A stretch of 6,188 bases of DNA from Candidatus Binatia bacterium (GTDB lineage Bacteria > Desulfobacterota_B > Binatia > UBA9968 > JAJDTQ01): assembly GCA_022827045.1 (NCBI GenBank), contig JAJDTQ010000174.1:1-6188 (forward strand), in the 5' to 3' direction. Below, piece by piece: positions 1 to 5,027 of the stretch (position 1 is the stretch's first letter; each line of letters begins with the position of its first letter). The notes under the pieces were generated by a model. That model searched no databases, was not told the DNA's origin, and saw only the letters and a list, made by a program, of their open reading frames with translations. Both the position numbers and the translations under genes were made by a program.

Positions 1-1
1 C

Positions 2-142
2 GAGGTCAATCGGCTGCGGCTGCAGTACACCCACGGCTGGGACGACGACGACCAGGCGCCGGGCCACGATGGCGGACAGGTCTTTCTCCAATGGACGACC
101 GTTCTCGGCAGCCACACGCACGGTTTCCGTGAAAGGCGCTAA
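2..142 (+). CDS. C-terminal end of a probable outer-membrane receptor/porin (5' truncated by window edge)
   Basis: This is an open frame entering from the left edge, with 46 codons before a TAA stop. The visible end alternates polar and hydrophobic residues like a final beta strand (QVFLQWTTVLGSHTHGF). It has an Asp run (DDDD, residues 14-17) and several His residues. Outer-membrane beta-barrels usually end in an aromatic residue; here the likely terminal Phe (residue 42 of the fragment) is followed by four extra residues, RERR. The tail resembles the ends of TonB-dependent or porin-like proteins found beside zinc-uptake genes, which end in a Gly-x-His-x-His/Pro-Phe pattern. The metal-binding protein gene 78 bases downstream supports a role in metal passage across the outer membrane. 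The family call is inference from a short tail; the reading frame itself is fairly secure. Confidence 0.6.
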   Translation, partial: EVNRLRLQYTHGWDDDDQAPGHDGGQVFLQWTTVLGSHTHGFRERR

Positions 143-159
143 CGCACGGCATGACGGGG

Positions 160-181
160 GCGGCTTCCGGAAGGAAGCCGC
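160..181 (+). other. Perfect 9-bp hairpin upstream of znuA-like gene
   Basis: GCGGCTTCC (160-168) and GGAAGCCGC (173-181) are exact inverted complements around a GGAA loop, which fits the stable GNRA tetraloop class. The hairpin lies in the 78-base gap between the outer-membrane protein stop and the binding-protein start. No T-run follows on the + strand, so it is not a standard intrinsic terminator. It could be an mRNA-stabilising or differential-expression hairpin between two cotranscribed genes. I could not recognise a Zur-type operator in the gap. Confidence 0.45.
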
Positions 182-206
182 GCGTCCGTGTTCGGCAGCC
201 GTGCAT

Positions 207-212
207 GAGGAG
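207..212 (+). promoter_or_regulatory. Shine-Dalgarno site for the binding-protein gene
   Basis: GAGGAG lies 8 bases before the ATG at 221. It is the strongest ribosome-binding site near any start in this window. It fixes the start of the 307-residue protein, because the signal peptide begins immediately after that ATG. Confidence 0.7.
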
Positions 213-220
213 ACATTTAC

Positions 221-1144
221 ATGACACGTACTTTCACACGGCGGTGGCCGCGTGCCGCCTTCACGCTGTCGCTGGTCCTGTTGTTTGCGGGTCCGGCGGC
301 GGCTCAGAAGATCAACGTGGTGACGACCATCCCGGACCTCGCCGACATCACGCGGCAGGTCGGCAAGGAGAAGGTGTCGGTGCACAGCCTGACGTTGGGC
401 GTCCGGGACATCCACGCCATCCAGGTGAAACCCAGTATGGTCACCCGGCTCAATCGCGCGGATGCGGTGGTGCAGATGGGCTTGTCGCTGGAGCACGCCT
501 TCCTGCCGGCCCTGCTCGACGTGGCCGCCAATCCGCGTATTGCACGCGGCGGCATCGCCCACATCGACACTTCCTCCGGAGTCGTTCCGCTGGGTCCTCC
601 CAAGACTCTCTCGCGCAAGGGAGGCGATGTCCATCCCTCGGGCAATCCGCATTACAACCTGGATCCGGTCCTGGGGAAGCTCATCGCGCGGAACATCGCC
701 GAAGGCCTGTCGAAGGCCCACGGGGAGCACCGTGCCTTCTTCATGAAGAACCTGCAAACCTACACCGCGGAACTGGACCGGCGCATAGCCGGGTGGCAAA
801 AGGCGGCCCGGAGTCTCGATGGTGTCCAGTTCGTCAGCTACCACGACAACTGGGCGTACTTCGCCAAACGTTACGGCATGCGGCTGTTCGGCACCCTGGA
901 GGTGGCGGCCGGCATCGGACCGACGCCTGCGCACATCGTCCAACTGGTGGAGCGGATGAAGGCCGCACGCGTTCCGCTGGTGGTGTACGGCACCTATCCG
1001 AGCCGGTTGCCGCGGCGCGTCGCCCGCGAGGTCGGCGCCACGGTCGTGCCCGCGCCGTTGTACGTGGGCGGGCGCACGGGCGTCGACACCTACTTCAAGT
1101 TGATCGACTACCTCGTCACCCACCTTTCCAAGGCGGTCCGTTAG
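221..1144 (+). CDS. znuA: Metal ABC transporter periplasmic substrate-binding protein (ZnuA/TroA family)
   Basis: The 307-residue protein captures Zn2+ or Mn2+ in the periplasm and would hand it to an ABC-3 type permease. A signal peptide is clear: positively charged residues 1-11, a hydrophobic core at about 13-24, and a likely cleavage after AAA at 28. There is no lipobox, so it should be soluble in the periplasm. The likely metal ligands of the family are His65 (RDIHAIQVKPS), His144 (GNPHYNLDP), His208 (SYHDNW) and an acidic residue near the C-terminus, Asp289 (GVDTYFKLIDYL). His138 in GDVHPSGNPH is an additional candidate. The long His-rich loop of classical ZnuA is absent. Length is normal for the family. 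The stop TAG shares one base with the GTG start of the next frame, which is typical of a translationally coupled znuA-znuC operon. That next frame is only a remnant, so this protein appears to have lost its local partners. Zinc versus manganese cannot be decided from sequence. Confidence 0.9.
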   Translation: MTRTFTRRWPRAAFTLSLVLLFAGPAAAQKINVVTTIPDLADITRQVGKEKVSVHSLTLGVRDIHAIQVKPSMVTRLNRADAVVQMGLSLEHAFLPALLDVAANPRIARGGIAHIDTSSGVVPLGPPKTLSRKGGDVHPSGNPHYNLDPVLGKLIARNIAEGLSKAHGEHRAFFMKNLQTYTAELDRRIAGWQKAARSLDGVQFVSYHDNWAYFAKRYGMRLFGTLEVAAGIGPTPAHIVQLVERMKAARVPLVVYGTYPSRLPRRVAREVGATVVPAPLYVGGRTGVDTYFKLIDYLVTHLSKAVR

Positions 1145-1308
1145 TGATCGCGAGCAGCTCGTCGGAGCGTCCGGTTCTCGCGCTCCGACATGCGTGCTTG
1201 GGGTACCGGTTCGATGTGCCGTTGGGTCCCGCCATCCTCACGTTGGGCTGCGGCCTGGTGCTGGCCGCTCACGCCCTGGCATGGCTCGGGGGAAGGCTCC
1301 GGCGGTGA
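1144..1308 (+). pseudogene. Fused remnant: start of znuC-like ATPase joined in frame to end of znuB-like permease
   Basis: A 54-codon frame starts with GTG at 1144, overlapping the preceding stop (TAGTG), with AGGCGG at 1131-1136 as a plausible ribosome-binding site. Residues 1-22 look like the start of an ABC ATPase: a short Ser-rich lead and then VLALRHACLGYR, matching the first strand pattern before a Walker A motif. No Walker A, Q-loop, signature or Walker B follows. From residue 23 the text changes to FDVPLGPAILTLG, a hydrophobic stretch (about 27-49) and a basic tail GGRLRR. This resembles the last segment of ABC-3 permeases, where an Asp-x-Pro-x-Gly motif precedes the final membrane helix. 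The order ATPase then permease fits a znuACB operon with roughly 1.4-1.5 kb lost between the two tips (my estimate from family lengths). It could still be translated as a one-helix membrane peptide. An assembly collapse is an alternative. Confidence 0.62.
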
Positions 1309-1324
1309 CCACGCTCACCCCGCC
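1301..1324 (+). terminator. Weak imperfect hairpin at the end of the metal locus
   Basis: GGCGG-TGA (1301-1308) can pair with TCA-(CC bulge)-CCGCC (1315-1324) around a 6-base loop. The hairpin overlaps the stop codon of the remnant frame and is followed by TGGTTT rather than a proper T-run. It sits where a terminator for the rightward metal operon would be expected, but it is poor by intrinsic-terminator standards. Read leftward it has no T-run, so it does not explain termination of the opposing pgk-tpiA-secG-tRNA transcript. Confidence 0.22.
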
Positions 1325-1359
1325 TGGTTTGAAACCCGCCGTACAACTGGAAAGGATTG

Positions 1360-1446
1360 TGGTGCGAGGAGGGGGACTTGAACCCCCACGCCATTGCTGG
1401 CACTAGCCCCTCAAGCTAGCGCGTCTGCCTATTCCGCCATCCTCGC
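1360..1446 (-). tRNA. tRNA-Leu, anticodon GAG, CCA end encoded
   Basis: The minus strand folds as a class II tRNA. The acceptor stem is GCGAGGA/TCCTCGC, and the discriminator A is followed by an encoded CCA (1360-1362). The anticodon stem CTAGC/GCTAG encloses the loop TTGAGGG, giving anticodon GAG at 1410-1412, which reads CUC and CUU leucine codons. The long variable arm closes with GCC/GGC, as expected for Leu. The T arm is GGGGG-TTCAAGT-CCCCC. It begins 19 bases after the secG stop on the same strand with no terminator between, so it is probably processed from the pgk-tpiA-secG transcript. E. coli also has a Leu(GAG) tRNA gene, leuU, directly after secG. Confidence 0.97.
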
Positions 1447-1465
1447 ACGTCAGGGTGAGCGTACT

Positions 1466-1795
1466 TCAGGGAGAAGCCGGTGCCGGCTCCTCCGGACTCT
1501 GCGCCGCCGGCGCGTCACTGGTCTGGGCGCTCGGCGCCACCGTGTCGAAGACGCTCGTAACCGGTCCCCGCTCGGTGAAGTACCCCAGGGTCAGGCAGGT
1601 CAGCATGAACACGACGGCCATTCCGGTGGTCAAGCGGGTCAGGAAGTTGCCCGCTCCGCTGCTGCCGAACACGGTCGTGCTCGAGCCTCCGCCGAAAGCG
1701 GCGCCCATGTCGGTGCCCTTGCCGGTCTGCAGCAGCACCACGACGATGAGGCCGAGGGAAACCAGAATGTGAACCGTTGTCACCAGGATGATCAT
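1466..1795 (-). CDS. secG: Preprotein translocase subunit SecG
   Basis: The 109-residue inner-membrane protein is the small accessory subunit of the SecYEG channel, which exports unfolded proteins. Two membrane helices are visible, at about residues 2-22 and 53-71. The family's linking segment lies between them: LLQTGKGTDMGAAFGGGSS, then TVFGSSGAGNFLTRLT. After the second helix comes a low-complexity Ala/Pro/Ser/Glu tail (about 86-109), which is common and poorly conserved in SecG. The frame is open far upstream, but the ATG at 1795 is the right start because homology begins at MIILVTTVHILV. The start lies 14 bases after the tpiA stop, with only a weak ribosome-binding site (AGCAGG, close to the ATG), which suggests coupling to tpiA. 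It is followed closely by tRNA-Leu. Confidence 0.96.
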   Translation of the reverse strand: MIILVTTVHILVSLGLIVVVLLQTGKGTDMGAAFGGGSSTTVFGSSGAGNFLTRLTTGMAVVFMLTCLTLGYFTERGPVTSVFDTVAPSAQTSDAPAAQSPEEPAPASP

Positions 1796-1809
1796 GCGCC
1801 TGCTGTCCG

Positions 1810-2580
1810 TTACCCTTCCCGTTCGGAGAACGCGCCTACGATAGCCGCGAAGCTTCGATGGTCCAGGCTTGCGCCCCCCACCAGCACTCCATCGACTTCC
1901 GGGACACGAGCCAGGTCGGGCGCGTTCCCGGGGTTCACGCTGCCACCGTAGAGGATGGGTATACGCGCCGCCTCGGAGGGTCCGAACCTTCGCTTGAGTG
2001 CCCGCCGGATCCAGCCGTGGGCTTCCATCACCTGCGTCGGGGTCGCGTTTCTTCCCGTGCCGATGGCCCATACCGGCTCGTAGGCCACCGTCAGAGAACC
2101 ACTAACACTTTTCGGCACGCTCTTCAATGCGCTCGACAGTTGCACGGAGAGGGTACGCCACGTGCGTCCGCTGCCGCGCTGCTCCCGGGTCTCGCCGATA
2201 CAGAGAACCGGCTTGAGGGAGGCGTCGAGGGCGGCGGCGACCTTGCGTCCGAACTCGGCATTGGTTTCGCCGAAGAGCAGGCGCCGCTCCGAGTGCCCCA
2301 CGATCACATGGCTGCAACCCGCGTCCCGCAGCATGTCCGCCCCCACCTCGCCGGTGAACGCGCCTTGAGGCTGCCAGTGGAGGTTCTGGGCGCAGAGGAG
2401 CAGGCGGCTCCCCTCCAAGGCCTGCCGCACGACCTCCAGCGAGGTCAACGGCGGCGCCAGCACCACCTCGACAGCGGCGAAACGGTTGTTCAGCAGGCGC
2501 CGGACGCCGCGCGCCAGGGTGCGGGCCTCGTTCCGGCTCCCATGCATCTTCCAGTTGGCGATGACCGTGCGTTTTGCCAT
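1810..2580 (-). CDS. tpiA: Triosephosphate isomerase
   Basis: The 256-residue cytoplasmic enzyme interconverts dihydroxyacetone phosphate and glyceraldehyde 3-phosphate in glycolysis and gluconeogenesis. The catalytic residues are all present: Asn9 and Lys11 in ANWKMHG, His96 in VGHSERR, and Glu168 in the signature AYEPVWAIGTG, which runs into flexible loop 6. The phosphate-binding loops are YGGSVNP (211-217) and GVLVGGASL (231-239). The segment QNLHWQPQGAFTGEVG (65-80) is typical. Length is normal for a bacterial TIM. The ATG at 2580 lies only 2 bases after the pgk stop and has no clear Shine-Dalgarno sequence, so translation is probably coupled to pgk. The same frame stays open upstream through pgk, but that extension is only the high-GC shadow of pgk and has no homology. 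Confidence 0.98.
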   Translation of the reverse strand: MAKRTVIANWKMHGSRNEARTLARGVRRLLNNRFAAVEVVLAPPLTSLEVVRQALEGSRLLLCAQNLHWQPQGAFTGEVGADMLRDAGCSHVIVGHSERRLLFGETNAEFGRKVAAALDASLKPVLCIGETREQRGSGRTWRTLSVQLSSALKSVPKSVSGSLTVAYEPVWAIGTGRNATPTQVMEAHGWIRRALKRRFGPSEAARIPILYGGSVNPGNAPDLARVPEVDGVLVGGASLDHRSFAAIVGAFSEREG

Positions 2581-2582
2581 TG

Positions 2583-3770
2583 TCACAGGGGGTTCACGAC
2601 CTCCAGGGCCCGGACGCCGGGGAGCGTCTTGCCTTCGAGAAACTCCAGCGCGGCGCCGCCGCCGGTGGACAGGTGGTTCATGGCGTCGGCGGCTCCGGCA
2701 AGCCGCACGGCCGCCACCGTGTCTCCGCCGGCGATAACGGTAGTGGCGCCGGAGGCCGCCAGCGCCCGGGCCACCGAAACGGTTCCGTGATGGAAGGGTT
2801 CCTGCTCGAAGAGCCCGAGGGGACCGTTCCACAGCGCCATGGCCGCGCCGGTCAGACCGTCCGCGAACAGGGCGGCGGTCTTCGGGCCGATATCGAGCCC
2901 CATGCGGTCTTCGGGGATGCTTGCGTCCGGGGTCACGCCATGGGCGCCGGCGTCGGCGTTCTCGGCGACGACGTGATCCACCGGCAGGACCAGCGGGACT
3001 CCGGATCGCTCCGCCTCGTCCATGATGTCCCCGGCCAGGCCAAGGGACTCCCTTTCCAGCAGGGACCGTCCGACGGCTACCCCGCGGGCTTTCAGGAAAG
3101 TGTAGGCCATGGCGCCCCCCACCATGATGACGTCCACTCGCGGCATCAGGTTCTTGAGGATGCCGATCTTGTCGGAAACCTTGGCGCCTCCCAGAATCGC
3201 GGCCACGGGCCGCTCCGGCGCGCTCAGCACACGGGACAGGTATTCGACTTCCTCGCGGAACAGGAAGCCGGCCCCCTTTTGCCGGAAGTGACCGACCATG
3301 CCTTCGGTCGACGCGTGGGCGCGGTGCGCGGCGCCGAAGGCGTCGCTCACGTAGACGTCCGCCAGGTCCGCGAGCGATCGCGCGAACGCCGGGTCGTTGG
3401 CCTCTTCGCCCGGGTGGAACCGGAGGTTCTCCAGCAGCACGACTTTCCCCGGATCCGGTCCCTTCACCAACCGCCGGACCTCCGAGCCGATGCAGTCGGG
3501 AGCCAGCCGCACCTCGAGGGACAGACTGCGCTCGAGGTGACGGCACACGGGTGCGAGGCTCCACCGGGGGTCGGGGCTCCCGCCGGGACGGCCCAGATGG
3601 GATGCGATGACGAGCCGGGCGGCCTTTTCGAGCAGGAAGCGGATCGTCGGCAGCGCGCTGTCGATGCGGTGCGTCTCGGTGATGACCCCGCCGTCGAGAG
3701 GAACATTGAAGTCCACCCGGAGAAAGACGGTCTTACCCTCCAGGGGCAGTTCTGAAACGCTGCGAAGCAT
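2583..3770 (-). CDS. pgk: Phosphoglycerate kinase
   Basis: This cytoplasmic glycolytic enzyme transfers phosphate from 1,3-bisphosphoglycerate to ADP, making ATP and 3-phosphoglycerate. Counting from the ATG at 3770 it has 395 residues, the usual length. Substrate-site motifs in the N-domain are FLRVDFNVPL (about 16-25), ASHLGRP (56-62), ENLRFHPGEE (114-123) and SDAFGAAHRAHAS (142-154). The C-domain nucleotide site shows ILGGAKVSDKIGIL (192-205), VGGAMAYTFLKA, WNGPLGLFE (314-322) and GGDTVAA, followed by HLSTGGGAALEFLEGK (366-381) near the end. A TTG at 3791 would add seven residues in frame, but neither start has a visible Shine-Dalgarno sequence; the ATG aligns better with typical N-termini (M-x-x-S-V-x-E-L). 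It is the first gene of pgk-tpiA-secG-tRNA-Leu and is transcribed away from tolQ. A gapdh gene is not next to it. Confidence 0.98.
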   Translation of the reverse strand: MLRSVSELPLEGKTVFLRVDFNVPLDGGVITETHRIDSALPTIRFLLEKAARLVIASHLGRPGGSPDPRWSLAPVCRHLERSLSLEVRLAPDCIGSEVRRLVKGPDPGKVVLLENLRFHPGEEANDPAFARSLADLADVYVSDAFGAAHRAHASTEGMVGHFRQKGAGFLFREEVEYLSRVLSAPERPVAAILGGAKVSDKIGILKNLMPRVDVIMVGGAMAYTFLKARGVAVGRSLLERESLGLAGDIMDEAERSGVPLVLPVDHVVAENADAGAHGVTPDASIPEDRMGLDIGPKTAALFADGLTGAAMALWNGPLGLFEQEPFHHGTVSVARALAASGATTVIAGGDTVAAVRLAGAADAMNHLSTGGGAALEFLEGKTLPGVRALEVVNPL

Positions 3771-3791
3771 GAGTTCGTCGGACGAGGCCAA

Positions 3792-3820
3792 TTGACTAGG
3801 TACTGCGATTAAAATAAAAT
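3792..3820 (+). promoter_or_regulatory. Sigma-70 type promoter for the tol operon
   Basis: TTGACT (3792-3797) matches the -35 consensus in 5 of 6 positions. A 17-base spacer follows, then TAAAAT (3815-3820), also 5 of 6 to the -10 consensus. This is a near-ideal arrangement inside a notable AT-rich patch of otherwise GC-rich DNA. Transcription would begin near 3827, leaving a leader of about 55 bases before tolQ. The -35 box starts 22 bases from the pgk ATG and directly abuts the alternative TTG start, so the promoters of the two divergent operons must overlap. Confidence 0.72.
3808..3813 (-). promoter_or_regulatory. Possible -10 box for the pgk operon
   Basis: Read on the minus strand this is TTTAAT, 5 of 6 to the -10 consensus. 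It would start transcription around 3801 and give a leader of about 30 bases before the pgk ATG. No convincing -35 box lies 16-18 bases upstream (GC-rich CCCCTG-like sequence), so the call is weak. It lies inside the spacer of the divergent tol promoter, so binding of polymerase to one would exclude the other. Confidence 0.3.
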
Positions 3821-3881
3821 CTCAAGATGGCAGGGGTGCCGTACTTCTCGATCTACCAGCTAGTGGTTCAGCCCGACTGAC

Positions 3882-4574
3882 ATGGGTATGCAGCAACAAG
3901 GCATCCTCGACCTGGTCTTGGGAGCAGGTCCGGTTGTCCAATTGGTGCTGTACCTGCTGATCCTCTTCTCGGTGGTGAGTTGGGGCGTCATCCTCTTCAA
4001 GTACAGGCACGTACGCGAGGCGAAGATCCAGTCGGCCCGCTTCATCGAGATCTTCTGGGAGAGCCGTAACCTGGCCTCGATTCACGAAGCCAGCCAGGAA
4101 CTGGAAGCTAGCCCGGTGGCCAATGTCTTCGTCGCCGGATACGAGGAACTGCTCCGGGTCTCGCGCCGAAACGTCGTGGAGCAGGAGGGGCTCACCACCG
4201 ACCTGAGCGGGGTGGACAACGTGGCGCGGGCCATGAAGCGCGCCGCCAACGTGGAGTTGACGAAGCTGGAACAGACGCTGACCTTCCTGGCGACGACTTC
4301 CGGCTCGACGCCGTTCATCGGCCTCTTCGGCACGGTGTGGGGCATCATGAACGCGTTCCGCGGGCTCAGCGTCACCCGCTCGTCGACGATCCAGGCGGTG
4401 GCGCCGGGAATCGCCGAGGCGCTCATCGCCACCGCGGCCGGGCTGGTGGCGGCGATTCCCGCGCTGATCGCCTACAACCACTTCCTTCAGGAGATCCGGG
4501 TGCTGACCACGGACATGGAGAATTTCACTCAGGAGTTTCTCAACATTGCGGAGCGTCACTTCACGAAGAAGTAA
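3882..4574 (+). CDS. tolQ: TolQ, proton channel subunit of the Tol-Pal motor
   Basis: The 230-residue inner-membrane protein belongs to the MotA/TolQ/ExbB family. With TolR it forms a proton-driven motor that energises the TolA-like transducer and helps outer-membrane invagination at division. Three membrane helices are visible, at about residues 16-38, 134-156 and 172-196, with a large cytoplasmic loop between the first two. The core signature GSTPFIGLFGTVWGIMNAF and the AVAPGIAEALIATAAGLVAAIPA helix are strongly TolQ-like. Pore threonines are likely Thr151 and Thr184; their spacing of 33 equals that of E. coli TolQ Thr145 and Thr178. The start could be 3882 or the second ATG at 3888; neither has a good ribosome-binding site. 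TolQ is preferred over ExbB because of the linked genes and the MNAF/IQAVAPGIAEAL signature. Confidence 0.95.
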   Translation: MGMQQQGILDLVLGAGPVVQLVLYLLILFSVVSWGVILFKYRHVREAKIQSARFIEIFWESRNLASIHEASQELEASPVANVFVAGYEELLRVSRRNVVEQEGLTTDLSGVDNVARAMKRAANVELTKLEQTLTFLATTSGSTPFIGLFGTVWGIMNAFRGLSVTRSSTIQAVAPGIAEALIATAAGLVAAIPALIAYNHFLQEIRVLTTDMENFTQEFLNIAERHFTKK

Positions 4575-4607
4575 TGGGTGCCCGTAACCTACCGAAAGGG
4601 CTGAGCG

Positions 4608-5027
4608 ATGGCGGCTGACGTCGGCCAAGGGCAGGACAAGTTGCCGTTGTCCAACATCAACGTCACACCCTTCGTGGACGTGATGTTGGTGCTGCTGGTT
4701 ATCTTCATGGTGACCGCGCCGATCATTCAGCAGGGCGTCGAGGTCAATCTGCCGCAAGCCAAGGCGAGCCCCGTGGTCGGCGAGGCGTCGCCCCTGATCG
4801 TCACCGTCAAGGCGGATGGCAGCGTCTATCTGAACGACAACGAGATGACCCCGGCCGAGCTCGGATCGAAGCTGCGCGCCAATCGGAGACTGGATCCTGA
4901 CAAACCTGTCTACCTGAGGGCGGACCGCGACGTCCGTTACGGCGTGGTAGTCGCCACCATCAGCGAGATCAAGGGCGCCGGCATCGAGAAACTCGGCATG
5001 ATGGCCGAGCCCTTGCCGGATCAGTGA
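4608..5027 (+). CDS. tolR: TolR (ExbD/TolR family), motor subunit
   Basis: The 139-residue protein has a short cytoplasmic N-terminus, one membrane helix (about 22-40) and a periplasmic domain. The signature NINVTPFVDVMLVLLVIFMV carries the essential membrane aspartate, Asp24 (equivalent to E. coli TolR Asp23), which conducts protons together with the TolQ threonines. The periplasmic part follows family form: VEVNLPQA after the helix, a strand segment LIVTVKADGSVYLND, then VYLRADRDVRYGVVVATISEIKGAGIEKLGM. AAAGGG at 4595-4600, 7 bases before the ATG, is a good ribosome-binding site. The gene starts 33 bases after tolQ, and its stop overlaps the GTG start proposed for the next gene (GTGA). Confidence 0.95.
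   Translation: MAADVGQGQDKLPLSNINVTPFVDVMLVLLVIFMVTAPIIQQGVEVNLPQAKASPVVGEASPLIVTVKADGSVYLNDNEMTPAELGSKLRANRRLDPDKPVYLRADRDVRYGVVVATISEIKGAGIEKLGMMAEPLPDQ

Noticed and set aside
151..1143. Long + strand frame antecedent to the 54-codon remnant
   Set aside because: The part before 1144 is an out-of-frame reading of znuA with Arg/His/Gly-rich text and no homology. Only the section from the GTG at 1144 has recognisable content.
1796..2071. N-terminal extension of the secG frame
   Set aside because: The sequence is an out-of-frame reading of the tpiA end. SecG homology begins at the ATG at 1795.
2581..3564. Upstream extension of the tpiA frame through pgk on the same strand
   Set aside because: It is Arg/Gly-rich out-of-frame reading of pgk. 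Triosephosphate isomerase homology starts exactly at MAKRTVIANWK (2580).
2574..3755. 393-residue + strand frame opposite pgk
   Set aside because: It is an antisense shadow of a conserved gene, with His/Gln/Gly-rich sequence and no recognisable family.
3855..3867. ACCA...TGGT near-palindrome in the tolQ leader as an operator
   Set aside because: It is short, imperfect and matches no binding site I know. One such match is expected by chance.
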